64,000 bases of DNA from Halomonas sp. BDJS001. GTDB lineage: Bacteria; Pseudomonadota; Gammaproteobacteria; Pseudomonadales; Halomonadaceae. Location: NCBI RefSeq assembly GCF_026104355.1, contig NZ_CP110535.1, positions 4,774,001-4,838,000 of the forward strand. Direction: 5' to 3'. The notes beneath the pieces are model-generated. The model was given only the letters and a program-made list of their open reading frames with translations, was not told the origin of the DNA and made no database searches. Position numbers and translations under genes: made by a program. This document shows positions 8,278 to 16,734 of this stretch, one piece after another (the stretch's first letter is position 1; the number at the start of each line of letters is the position of its first letter).

Positions 8278-9242
8278 GCCCCCCCTCTCTATCGCTTATT
8301 GTCGAGGTAAAAGCTCGTCACGAGGAGGCGCTGGGCATTGCCACCTTTGAGCTTGCGGACCCTCATGGCCGTCCGCTGCCCCCCTTTAGCGCTGGCGCCC
8401 ACATTGACGTGCAGGTGAAAGAGGGGGTAATCCGGCAATACTCGCTGTGCAACCACTCTGAAGAGCGGGATCGCTACTTGATCGGCGTGCTGCGTGATGA
8501 GGCCTCCAGAGGAGGCTCCATCGCCATGCACGATGAGATTAAAGTAGGCAGCCTGCTACTCATCAGCGCGCCCAAAAACCACTTCCCGCTTAAACCCGCA
8601 AAGCGCACTTACCTGCTGGCGGGCGGGATCGGCATCACCCCGCTGCTGTGTATGGCAGAACGATTGGCGCGCACCGAGGCGGAATTCGAGCTGCACTACT
8701 GCGCCCGCTCCGCCGAGCACATGGCCTTTCGTGAGCGTATCAACACATCAGGTTTCGCCGATAGAGCACACTTCTACCTGGATGACGACACTGCGTCCCC
8801 AACCCTCGATCTGGAAAAACTGCTTAGTGAGCCCGAGGCTGACGCCCAGGTCTACGTTTGCGGCCCTAGCGGATTTATTAACGCCGTCCTTTCCACTGGC
8901 AAGCAGTGCGGCTGGCCAGCCGACCAACTGCACACCGAGTACTTTGCAGGTGCGGAAACAGCCAGCGAAGACGACGGCAGTTTCGAGGTGCGCATTGCCA
9001 GCAGCGGCGCCGCCTTTACCGTGCCCGCCGATAAAACCGTCTACCAAGTACTGGCTGAAAATGGCATCGACATCATGGTCTCCTGCGAGCAGGGGGTCTG
9101 TGGCACCTGCCTCACCCGTGTACTCGAAGGCGAACCCGACCACCGGGATTTATACCTGGATGACGATGAGCACGCGGCCAACGATCAATTCACACCCTGC
9201 TGCTCCAGAGCCAAGAGCAAAACCCTTGTGTTGGATCTTTAA
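8274..9242 (+). CDS. vanB: Vanillate O-demethylase reductase subunit VanB
   Basis: This 322-residue reductase of the phthalate-dioxygenase-reductase type passes electrons from NAD(P)H to VanA. Domains in order are a flavin-binding barrel (RQYSLCNHSE, about residues 5-100), a nucleotide-binding domain with LAGGIGITPLL and YVCGPSGF (about 105-225), and a C-terminal plant-type 2Fe-2S ferredoxin (about 235-322). The ferredoxin has CEQGVCGTC and a later CC for the cluster. The ATGA overlap with vanA indicates coupled translation. The length and domain order are standard for VanB. Confidence 0.92.
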   Translation: MSPPSLSLIVEVKARHEEALGIATFELADPHGRPLPPFSAGAHIDVQVKEGVIRQYSLCNHSEERDRYLIGVLRDEASRGGSIAMHDEIKVGSLLLISAPKNHFPLKPAKRTYLLAGGIGITPLLCMAERLARTEAEFELHYCARSAEHMAFRERINTSGFADRAHFYLDDDTASPTLDLEKLLSEPEADAQVYVCGPSGFINAVLSTGKQCGWPADQLHTEYFAGAETASEDDGSFEVRIASSGAAFTVPADKTVYQVLAENGIDIMVSCEQGVCGTCLTRVLEGEPDHRDLYLDDDEHAANDQFTPCCSRAKSKTLVLDL

Positions 9243-9323
9243 CCGTCTCAAACACCGTTTCAAAAAAGTTGCAAAAACAATCATAAAAACGTGCCCCGTT
9301 GACTAGACATCAGGATATCGACA

Positions 9324-10346
9324 ATGAAAAAAATACCCACCCACCTAGCCAAGGCGACCCTGTTTGGCGTGTTTGCCGTTTCATTCGTGGCCCCCGCCGT
9401 GGAAGCCAGCACTACACTGCGCATAGCGCATGTCTGGCCGGGCGGCTCCATGATAGACCGCGAACTGTTTCAGGCCTGGGCTGAAAGCGTCGAGGAGGCG
9501 TCTGATGGGCAGCTGACAGTAGAAGTTTTCCCCAGCCAGACGCTAGCGAAATCGGCTCAAACCTACGAAAGCACTGTCAGCGGTATCGCCGATATTGGTG
9601 CTTCTGCCCAAGGTTATACGGCGGGCCGCTTTCCCCTCACGCAAGTCGTCGAGCTGCCGGGGGTGTCAGCAAGCGCCCGCCAAGGAGCCTGCATTCTCCA
9701 GTCGCTTTACGATCAGGGGCATTTTGAGCAGGAGTACGCCGATACACGCCCGCTGTTCCTGTTTACCACCGGCCCCGGTTACCTGCATACCAAAAACCAG
9801 CTGATTGAAACACCGGCGGATCTTGAGGGGCTTCGCCTACGCCGCCCCACGCCAGTGGTGGGTGATATGTTTGAACGCTTAGGTGCCCAGGCGGTGGGCA
9901 TGCCAGCGCCGGATGTGTTTACCTCCATGCAGCGTGGTGTCGTCGACGGCCTCAGTTTCAACTGGGAAGGCATGAAGACCTTCCGGCTGAACGAACTGGC
10001 GCAGTACCATACTGAAGTCCCCCTGTATGACCTTTCCCTGTTCGCCACCATGAGCCAGCGCAGCTACGACAGTCTGCCAGCCGATTTACAGCAGGTGATT
10101 GATGACCACAGCGGCTTAGAGTGGTCGCTGCGCGCCGCAGAGGTTTACGACGAGATGATACGCCAAGGGCGTGAAGAAGCCGTTGAAGCGGGGCATGAGT
10201 TTGTGGTCATTGAAGACGCCCTGGAAGATCCCGAATGGGGCCCTGTGCTCCAGCAAACCATTGATGATTACTTGGAGGATATTGGCGGCGCTGCCAATGA
10301 AATCTACAATACCGCGATGGATTTACAGCAAAGCTGTCAGGTTTAG
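9324..10346 (+). CDS. TRAP transporter substrate-binding protein (DctP family)
   Basis: This 340-residue periplasmic binding protein has a Sec signal peptide (about residues 1-28, ending PAVEAS) and no lipobox. The mature part has the DctP layout, including LRIAHVWPGGS at the start and a LRLRRPTPVVGDMFERLGAQAVGMP region with the conserved arginine that binds the substrate carboxylate. It follows vanAB by 81 bases on the same strand and ends at a strong terminator, so it is probably in the van operon. It has no adjacent permeases. The DctQM pair at 287-2265 lacks a binding protein and is the likely partner. Confidence 0.9.
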   Translation: MKKIPTHLAKATLFGVFAVSFVAPAVEASTTLRIAHVWPGGSMIDRELFQAWAESVEEASDGQLTVEVFPSQTLAKSAQTYESTVSGIADIGASAQGYTAGRFPLTQVVELPGVSASARQGACILQSLYDQGHFEQEYADTRPLFLFTTGPGYLHTKNQLIETPADLEGLRLRRPTPVVGDMFERLGAQAVGMPAPDVFTSMQRGVVDGLSFNWEGMKTFRLNELAQYHTEVPLYDLSLFATMSQRSYDSLPADLQQVIDDHSGLEWSLRAAEVYDEMIRQGREEAVEAGHEFVVIEDALEDPEWGPVLQQTIDDYLEDIGGAANEIYNTAMDLQQSCQV

Positions 10347-10365
10347 ATTTGAAGCTATAACAAAA

Positions 10366-10394
10366 GGGCAGCCAACGTAGGCTGCCCATTGTTC
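10366..10394 (+). terminator. Terminator after the vanAB-dctP genes
   Basis: An eight-base perfect GC-rich stem (GGGCAGCC/GGCTGCCC, 10366-10373 with 10380-10387) with a six-base loop is followed by a T-rich tail. It lies 19 bases after the dctP stop and fits Rho-independent termination of the vanAB-dctP transcript. Confidence 0.75.
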
Positions 10395-10461
10395 TTACAC
10401 CCAGAGTTCTTACCTACTTAGCATTAACTCAATGGATAAGCAGCATATCCTTCACATGGCA

Positions 10462-10566
10462 TGCCTATCATTAACCGCCCAACGGCCCCTTTCAGGACAT
10501 CTCTCCTGGTATATCCAGCGTTTCGAATAAGCGCTACGGCTGCTCCTTGGTTCTACTCGAGGCGCT
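10462..10566. repeat. Diverged direct repeat, copy 1 (PAAR 3' end and downstream)
   Basis: About 105 bases align by eye with 12206-12312. The best-matched stretch is TAAGCGCTACGGCTG, followed by TCCTTGG or CCTTGG. It covers the stop codon and the downstream flank of a PAAR gene. Copy 2 belongs to the intact PAAR gene. The repeat brackets the lipoprotein and DUF3592 genes. Confidence 0.6.
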
Positions 10567-10627
10567 AAGAATCACGGTGCGGTGGTTCGCTTTATCAAAC
10601 AAAACCATGGCCTTTACTTGAGGATAA
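10534..10627 (-). pseudogene. Decayed 3' end of a second PAAR gene
   Basis: Read on the minus strand, a frame ending at a TAG at 10534 gives DKANHRTVILSASSRTKEQP. This resembles the C-terminus of the intact PAAR protein (KTDHGGEIITASSSAKVQP), and the nucleotide match continues past the stop. No upstream PAAR domain is left, because the lipoprotein gene stop lies at 10628. It is read as a remnant of a duplicated PAAR gene. The protein-level match alone is modest; the flanking DNA match strengthens it. Confidence 0.5.
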
Positions 10628-11443
10628 TCACTCACTCAATAACTGATTAATTTCCTGAACTTTGCTTTCAAGATCTTCTTTCTGAGCATCCAGGTACTCT
10701 GCGTCAGCCATACCAAAATATGGAATTGATGGCCCAAACATCCCGCTACCAGGCTCTAAAGCTGCAAGACGTTCGCTCACATTTTCAACCTGTGAACTTA
10801 ATCGTTGTGTAAAGTTATTTTTACAAACACTGGGAGTAGACCACCTCAAATGGCTAGGCACCGTGATATCCTGGTCGAGTGCCGACTGACGCGACTCCAT
10901 GAACTCAGCGCATAATTGCGCAAACTCCTCAAGGCGATCATCCAGCGAGGATTGAAGAGTCGCTATTTTTTCTTGTGCTTCATCAATTTTTGCCTGTTGC
11001 TCTGCTTCCCTCGCTTCGGCATCAGCTTTCTGCTTAGCTTCTCTTGCCTCATTTCTAGCCTGCCGAGCTGCTTCGCGCGATGGTTGTGCAAGTTCGCTGA
11101 CTCTCTCTCCCAGTTCCCTGTTTTCAAAGTGTGAAAGCTCTATGCCCATTGGGTTTAGCTCGCTGTCTTGAAGCCTGTCACGTAGATCCGTGCGACAGTC
11201 AGCTTTGATCCTTCCAAGATACTCATCTGGGATATCTTGGACGATTTCATCTTCCAGCCCTGCAAGCAGGCGTACACAGTCTTCTGTATTGCTCAAAATG
11301 CGGGGAGGCAACGGCTGCCCATAGGCCTCTTCATGCTCACCCAGCAATGAAACCAGCTGTTCATCAGTTGCTTCAGGAACACTATCACCACATGCAGCAA
11401 GCAACAGGACAGACGAGAAAGCAAAACAGCGTGATATATTCAA
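10628..11443 (-). CDS. Coiled-coil lipoprotein of unknown function
   Basis: This 271-residue protein has a lipoprotein signal peptide with lipobox LLAAC (Cys18). After it comes a globular acidic region with two cysteines (about residues 56 and 82). A strongly charged Ala/Glu/Arg/Gln coiled coil spans about residues 120-180. A C-terminal region with two more cysteines and a final helix completes the protein. Residue Asp after the Cys would favour inner-membrane retention only if it were in position +2; here +2 is Gly, so outer-membrane sorting is expected. It lies beyond the PAAR and DUF3592 genes of a T6SS module and could be an immunity protein, but no family is recognised. Confidence 0.7.
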   Translation of the reverse strand: MNISRCFAFSSVLLLAACGDSVPEATDEQLVSLLGEHEEAYGQPLPPRILSNTEDCVRLLAGLEDEIVQDIPDEYLGRIKADCRTDLRDRLQDSELNPMGIELSHFENRELGERVSELAQPSREAARQARNEAREAKQKADAEAREAEQQAKIDEAQEKIATLQSSLDDRLEEFAQLCAEFMESRQSALDQDITVPSHLRWSTPSVCKNNFTQRLSSQVENVSERLAALEPGSGMFGPSIPYFGMADAEYLDAQKEDLESKVQEINQLLSE

Positions 11444-11626
11444 AATTCACTCCTTTGAATCAAGTAAAAGAAACGTAGCAGTTGTGCGATTTCTCCCGCA
11501 GTAATAATCTTTACGGCGCGAGCCGACCGAAGCTAATTATACCTTTGAAAAATTGCCATGACCATATTAATCAGTCATTTCTTGACAACCGCCCTTAGCA
11601 ATATTATTACCAAAAAAGCGTTATAT

Positions 11627-12136
11627 TTAATTAGCTTTTAATAAAGACATGCGCACTAACACCAGACCCACAAAAGCGAACACTACGCCCATCAAGGTGC
11701 CTAAAAACGTAGTGCCCTTCCAAATACTCCTCACAAGATAGGACTCGCTTGGGTTTGAAGGATTAACCCAAGCAAAGAATGTATTCACACCTTGCCTAGA
11801 ATGCTCAAGCTCGCGATCAAGCCAGTTAGGATCTTTAGCTAAAACATTGTCATAGTTACTGACATCATTACTAACGTACTGAATTCCTTCATATGTATAC
11901 GTATAGCTGACCTCGGGTCTGTAACTCGGAGATGAATGCCGTCTTCCCCCTGACACTTTCACCATATCCTTTTCTAAAATAACAGTGGGCACTTTATCCC
12001 AGAACATACTGCGCCCGTAATCATAAAAAGGGATCATCACCAAACCAAAAAACAAGAATAGACCGATAAAAAAACCACAGATGCCAAATATAAAGAAAAG
12101 ACCGCATCCTTTCTTAACATTTAAAAAGCTAACCAT
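11627..12136 (-). CDS. DUF3592 domain membrane protein
   Basis: This 169-residue protein has a membrane segment near residues 12-38 and another near 142-164, flanking a soluble beta-rich domain. That layout and the VSYTYTYEGIQYVSNDVS and NTFFAWVNPSNPSESYL segments are typical of DUF3592 proteins, whose role is unknown. The last motif matches the family's Y-x-NPxxP-x-x-[SA] pattern. The gene sits between the PAAR gene and the lipoprotein gene, all minus strand. Base composition is visibly richer in A+T than vgrG. An immunity role in the T6SS module is possible from position only. Confidence 0.75.
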   Translation of the reverse strand: MVSFLNVKKGCGLFFIFGICGFFIGLFLFFGLVMIPFYDYGRSMFWDKVPTVILEKDMVKVSGGRRHSSPSYRPEVSYTYTYEGIQYVSNDVSNYDNVLAKDPNWLDRELEHSRQGVNTFFAWVNPSNPSESYLVRSIWKGTTFLGTLMGVVFAFVGLVLVRMSLLKAN

Positions 12137-12205
12137 TAACAGCCTATACTTTGAATATCGATATTAAAGTGGCAAGGCGAACAGCGACCTATTTTCCAAA
12201 TGAAG

Positions 12206-12312
12206 TGCCTGCCACTAATCGGCCAATGACTCCTTTCAAGATCCCTCTCCCTGTATCTTCATCATTTCGCATAAGCGCTACGGCTGAACCTTGGCACTGC
12301 TCGACGCGGTAA
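12206..12312. repeat. Diverged direct repeat, copy 2 (intact PAAR 3' end)
   Basis: This is the counterpart of 10462-10566. It contains the last codons of the intact PAAR gene and about 70 bases downstream of its stop. Confidence 0.6.
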
Positions 12313-12541
12313 TAATCTCGCCACCATGATCGGTTTTACATCCCAAATAGGCGGTAGGCCGACCATCGTGGTTGGAGTGGCTGGAGCCCTCGATAATGGT
12401 AGCGCCGCAGCCGGTTTTGTCACCCACCCGTGCCACGGGCTGGCCCTCAACAAAAGAGGGCGAACCAGTGATAATTTCCTTGGTGCCGTGGCCGGGAATG
12501 GGGCAGCGGTGGAGATCGCCTTTACGGGCAACGGGTTTCAT
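12278..12541 (-). CDS. PAAR domain protein (T6SS spike tip)
   Basis: This 87-residue protein consists of a PAAR domain, which caps the VgrG trimer and sharpens the type VI spike. It has the expected MKPVARKGDLHRCP opening, a GHGTKEIITGSPSFVEGQPVARVGDKTGCG core with zinc-ligand His and Cys residues, and a KTDHGGEIITAS end. The ATG at 12541 overlaps the stop of the preceding gene by four bases, which favours it over the ATG at 12556. There is no C-terminal extension, so it is a tip without a fused toxin. It belongs to the vgrG module upstream. Confidence 0.88.
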   Translation of the reverse strand: MKPVARKGDLHRCPIPGHGTKEIITGSPSFVEGQPVARVGDKTGCGATIIEGSSHSNHDGRPTAYLGCKTDHGGEIITASSSAKVQP

Positions 12542-13448
12542 CGGCAGATTTCCCACTGACCATCGCGTTGAATAAAGTAGAGTCTAACGAAACTAGCTTG
12601 GTACTCTTGCCCTGCGTGACCAAACGCAATGGGCACATTAACTCCTTCTGTTGTCAGCCAGGCCACACGATTACCCGCCCCCAGATTTAACGTCAACGGC
12701 TCTTCAGGGAAGGGGTCTAGCTGGAAAAGGTTTGGGTTATCAAAGAACATGGTGAAGCTTGCTCGCTGGCGCACGTAGGCCTCGGGCTCACCGGAAGCCT
12801 GAGCAAGCTCTTCAATCATGGTTTTCGAGGCATTCATGAGCGCATCGTTATCTTGCGCCTCAAAAAGCGTATATAGTCGGCGATACTCACGGGTTAGGCT
12901 ATCACGGGTAGCATTACTGTCTCTTAATACGTCGCCTTCCTCCCAGCACCAAGTGGGCATCGGCTGACGATTATTAAAAGGCACCTCCAGTCTGAAATAG
13001 TCATCATCCCAACGGATGGCACTAGCTACCACACTTAATGGAGCTTGATCATCTACATTAACAACTTCTGGCTTAAAATCTTCCAAACCAGGCTGTATAA
13101 CAACCTCAAAGGCAGTTTTGGCTTCAGTATTGGGATTTTGCCCCGGCTTCCAATACTCCATGGAAAGGCGCAACTCATGCTGCTCGTCAAATGGTTGGTC
13201 AGAGGGTACTGGCCAAGCATAAAATTGAATTTCATTACGACCATTACGTATATATTGTGATGCTGGCAGCATCGTATTCTGGTGTCCCGGCACTCCTGAA
13301 AATTCAGCATAATATCTTGCATATCAATTGACGATGCTAATCCATTAACGCTCCAACGCACGCCAAACTGGTACTCCATGTCTTGTGCCATCGCCTGTGT
13401 CTCCATTACAAGTAAAAAAGATAGTAGTAACGCCGCTAGAGCTTTCAT
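12538..13448 (-). pseudogene. Secreted protein of the T6SS module, split by a frameshift
   Basis: The first part (13448 to about 13300) encodes a signal peptide (MKALAALLLSFLLVMETQAMAQ) and about 27 further residues. The protein then continues in another frame to the stop at 12538. The break is at the A-run 13299-13302 (four T on the coding strand). A fifth T would join the frames as LNFSGVPGHQ. The combined product would be about 300 residues, with a tryptophan-rich middle (MPTWCWEEGD) and no recognised family. Its start overlaps the upstream gene by four bases, so it was selected as part of the operon. It may be a periplasmic immunity or accessory protein. The break may be real or a base-calling error. 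Confidence 0.7.
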
Positions 13449-15376
13449 GAGAAAGGTATAAACTCCCCGGTATAGCCCTCGGCAAGAGGGTAAGTGTTGG
13501 TATTTTCCGAATCTTCAACCCACTCGATCGTCGTGGTGTTTAGTACGGCTTGTCGTGAATTAGAACTGGGGCCTGGACGGCCACCAGCACCAGGCCGACG
13601 ATCACCAGACTCGACATTCACTTTCTTGTAAGACTTAACCTTCAAAGAAGCGCCTTTATGGTAAAGCTGATAACCCCAACGGCCTTTATCTGTCTTAATG
13701 CGAATACCACCCTCAGTGACGATCTCCGCTTCATATCTAAAAACATACCTTTCAGTGATGATTGAGTCGAAATACCCCATGATGCCGCCCCCCGCCTTGG
13801 CGGTAAGTTTAATCTCGACCTGTCCTTGGATTGTTTCTTCTTCAAATTCATTGTTGAAAAAATCGTAAACGCCGCTGAGCGCCTCATCAGAAGTGGTATC
13901 TCCAGAGGACTTGAACCCCGCTCCCAAGGCTATCTCCATATACAAGGATGGAGTGAGTTGATATTCGACCGCCCCCAATATGCTTCTGCCCTTCTCAGCG
14001 TCCTCTAGAAATGTCAGCAATGTATGGGCTGCCGCGCCCAAAGGGGTCATTATGGGCAATCTTCTTAATGCACGTTTCAATGCCAAGTAGATATCAACTT
14101 TGACACCAAACGCAAAATCTACCGAAAGCCCTACCTCGAGTTTCCATGTCAGCCCCGGGCCATTGTTTTCTTCCGTTTGCTCTGTCCCAGCCTTGATGCC
14201 TAGTTTGGGCCCCACCGTGAAAATATTGGTTAACTTATTTTTATCGTGTTCAGTACTCAAATTTTTAGCCAGGCTTTTGGCACTATTGGTCAATGAGCCA
14301 ATAAACCGGTCAACAGAGCTACTTTGTTGGCGACTCCTATCCTGATCCCGAAGCGATGGCGCACTGTCGTAGGTAGTAGTTTCACTACGGTATTTACCGA
14401 CTTCTATCTTTTTCGTATTGCTACCGCAGGTCACATCTATCTGGGCATCGATTTGCCAGCCCTGTTCGTGCGTGACCTGGCGGGGGTTGCTTCCCATACC
14501 ATGCTCACTTCGCAGCCGCCTTGCCTCACTGCGCGGGATATTCTCGGTGCCTATTTGAGGCGGCTGTAAGCTCACTTTTCCCGCGAACTTCAGGCTCGGC
14601 ACAGTCACAGAGGTAAAGAAAAAATCCTGTGTACCATCGTAGCTAATCTTGAATTGTTCCTCTTTCACCATAACGGCTCGGTTCATGATGATATCGAGAA
14701 TAATCGTGGCGGCTTCAAAGGCAAGACCGTAATCGCCCAAACGAGGTATATTGAGCAAGGTCGGGCGTGGGTTTGTCTCTACGGTAAAGGGTATTTCGGC
14801 ACCCGAGGTAATGGACGTACCGTTCAGCGCTTCAGTCCAGTACAGCCTATGAGCGTCATGGGGGCAGTCATCGGCTAACGTTATGGTGACAGTACCTTCG
14901 TCCTTAAATGTTGTGCCCTGCAAGAATCCTTCGAAACTCAGCTCACCTGATACCGCTTTATCCGCTACAAAGTAAATTTTACAATCGGTATCTACCAGTT
15001 CATTTTCACCTTGCAGAGTCACTCGGTTATTACCGCCTGAATGACAAACAACCTCAACTTTTTCGATACAGGGGGTTTGTGATGCACACACAGTACAAAC
15101 GGCACCGAACTCGGGATCTTGGGCTTGGGGTCTCCCTTCAAGTACGGGTAGAGGCATAGAGGGAATCGGGCTTTCGGCCAGCTCTTGACCACCGTTGGCC
15201 AAAAAGTCGTTGTAATGGGTTTGGGTAGTGATCGCCTCAAATGCATCACGCTGTATATGATCATTAGCCTGCATAGCATTCTGGATCGATCTTAGCGTTG
15301 TATCGGGGCTGGAGAAGTGCTCTGGTTGATGTTCTGCTAAATACGCAATGTCTTCAATACTGGGTTGATAGCTCAT
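13445..15376 (-). CDS. Large protein encoded after the DUF4123 adaptor, candidate T6SS effector
   Basis: This 643-residue protein has no signal peptide and no family I recognise. About residues 85-112 form a cysteine-rich segment (CTVCASQTPCIEKVEVVCHSG) that could bind a metal. The middle is Ser/Arg-rich and hydrophilic (about 335-375). A C-terminal half follows with glycine-rich alternating strands and one amphipathic or hydrophobic stretch (LPIMTPLGAAAHTLLTF, about 450). It starts with a four-base overlap after the DUF4123 gene, and DUF4123 proteins load the effector encoded next to them onto VgrG. This makes it the best effector candidate in the module, but the activity is unknown. Its A+T content is higher than that of vgrG. 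Confidence 0.7.
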   Translation of the reverse strand: MSYQPSIEDIAYLAEHQPEHFSSPDTTLRSIQNAMQANDHIQRDAFEAITTQTHYNDFLANGGQELAESPIPSMPLPVLEGRPQAQDPEFGAVCTVCASQTPCIEKVEVVCHSGGNNRVTLQGENELVDTDCKIYFVADKAVSGELSFEGFLQGTTFKDEGTVTITLADDCPHDAHRLYWTEALNGTSITSGAEIPFTVETNPRPTLLNIPRLGDYGLAFEAATIILDIIMNRAVMVKEEQFKISYDGTQDFFFTSVTVPSLKFAGKVSLQPPQIGTENIPRSEARRLRSEHGMGSNPRQVTHEQGWQIDAQIDVTCGSNTKKIEVGKYRSETTTYDSAPSLRDQDRSRQQSSSVDRFIGSLTNSAKSLAKNLSTEHDKNKLTNIFTVGPKLGIKAGTEQTEENNGPGLTWKLEVGLSVDFAFGVKVDIYLALKRALRRLPIMTPLGAAAHTLLTFLEDAEKGRSILGAVEYQLTPSLYMEIALGAGFKSSGDTTSDEALSGVYDFFNNEFEEETIQGQVEIKLTAKAGGGIMGYFDSIITERYVFRYEAEIVTEGGIRIKTDKGRWGYQLYHKGASLKVKSYKKVNVESGDRRPGAGGRPGPSSNSRQAVLNTTTIEWVEDSENTNTYPLAEGYTGEFIPFS

Positions 15377-16731
15377 GGACGTTCCTCGTCAGCGATGGGC
15401 CGATAGTTGTCTTCATGCTGACCGGCTTTTTGATAGGGGGCCAATAGCGCATGCCGGATACGCCCTCGGGGTAGCCACTCTTCCAGTAACTGGCACTTCC
15501 GCCAGCCAGCTAGTTTCGCGTTGCCGAGGATCCGCTGTGCATCGGGATGCAGCTGGGCAAAATCGGCACCCATCTCCAGCACACAGATGACCAGGGTTTG
15601 GATCTGTTTTTTAGAGGCAAGCCCATACCGCTCCCCTAGTTGTGTGGCGTCGATCACCGCACGCATCCGCTCGCCTTCGGATACCTGGGGATAGCGCTCT
15701 TTGAGTGACCGCGCGAGGGCTTGGCTTGCCCGTGACTGGGCAAGCTCCCCAAAGCGCTGATACTCCGCCTGCCCTATCGCAAACTGCCGCCCCTGGCCGT
15801 TGGCGGCGCGGGCATCGTCGCTGAGGGCAATGCGTACTAGCCTTCCCTGTACGTCGCTGGCATCGGTGTCGAGCTCAATCTCAGGGGTTAGTGTCAGTTC
15901 AGTGGGAAACACCATTAAAGGCGAGGCAGGCACTATCACCGTTTCGAGTGGCGCCATAAAAGCCGCCAGCTTCCAGGGTTCCAGGGCTTGGCTCATATCC
16001 AGCGCCACCCGGGGGTCGTAGAAGCGGAAGTAGACCGGGGCCTGGTCGTTGGCGGGCGTCCAGAGCATGGTGAACTTGCGCAGGTGGCTGCGCAGTTGCT
16101 TTAGGGTGGCGCTGGATTGCAGCAATATCCCCCAGTGCTGATCCTGGGGCAGGCCTTCCAGCCAGGTGCGAATCTCGCTATCGGCGTCAATACGCACAAG
16201 CCACGGGGCGTTGGCCTGGGTGGCGGTGTCCGTGGAGGCGTAGAGACAGGTGTGCTGGTCATCGGCTTGGCTAAGGCGGGCCATGGCATCACGGCAATTA
16301 ACACCGTCGATGACCGCCCATAACGGTGGCTGATGGGGGGCAAACAGCGCTTGCCAGACGGTCTCTTGATAATTCACCGGCGGGAGAACCGCTGCTGGTT
16401 CAGGTTCAGGCGCGGGTTTCGGCAACAGGGGCAGCATCTCGCCATACGCCACCGGGTGTTGCGACGAGGTGGTGTGGGCCAGTTCCACCAGCCCGTGGGC
16501 GATACCTTCTCGGCGGCAACGCTGGAGCAGGGTCTCAATGGCATCGAGGCGGATCAGCCCCAGGCCGTCAGCGTGGCACTGCTGCTGTAGCAGCGCCCTG
16601 ACCTGGTCGGCGTCTTCGGCCAGCACCGCGACCACGGTGACAGCTTCATCAGCGGCCTCTTCCCAGCGCCGGGCACTGGGGGAGTAGGCCATCACATGGC
16701 AGCGGGCGAGCCAGTAGTCGGCCATGGCCAT
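15373..16731 (-). CDS. DUF4123 domain protein (T6SS effector-loading adaptor)
   Basis: This 452-residue protein has a DUF4123 domain at about residues 135-265. Its pattern runs from LWAVIDGVNCRDAM through CLYASTDT and APWLVRID to WGILLQSSATLKQLRSHLRKF and YFRFYDPRVAL. Such adaptors (Tec/TAP group) bind a cognate effector and tether it to VgrG without being secreted. A proline-rich linker near residue 105 separates an N-terminal region of unknown role. The ATG at 16731 follows a GAGGAA site and comes three bases after the vgrG stop. The product downstream overlaps by four bases, so the order vgrG-adaptor-cargo is the standard one. Confidence 0.9.
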   Translation of the reverse strand: MAMADYWLARCHVMAYSPSARRWEEAADEAVTVVAVLAEDADQVRALLQQQCHADGLGLIRLDAIETLLQRCRREGIAHGLVELAHTTSSQHPVAYGEMLPLLPKPAPEPEPAAVLPPVNYQETVWQALFAPHQPPLWAVIDGVNCRDAMARLSQADDQHTCLYASTDTATQANAPWLVRIDADSEIRTWLEGLPQDQHWGILLQSSATLKQLRSHLRKFTMLWTPANDQAPVYFRFYDPRVALDMSQALEPWKLAAFMAPLETVIVPASPLMVFPTELTLTPEIELDTDASDVQGRLVRIALSDDARAANGQGRQFAIGQAEYQRFGELAQSRASQALARSLKERYPQVSEGERMRAVIDATQLGERYGLASKKQIQTLVICVLEMGADFAQLHPDAQRILGNAKLAGWRKCQLLEEWLPRGRIRHALLAPYQKAGQHEDNYRPIADEERP

Positions 16732-16734
16732 GGG

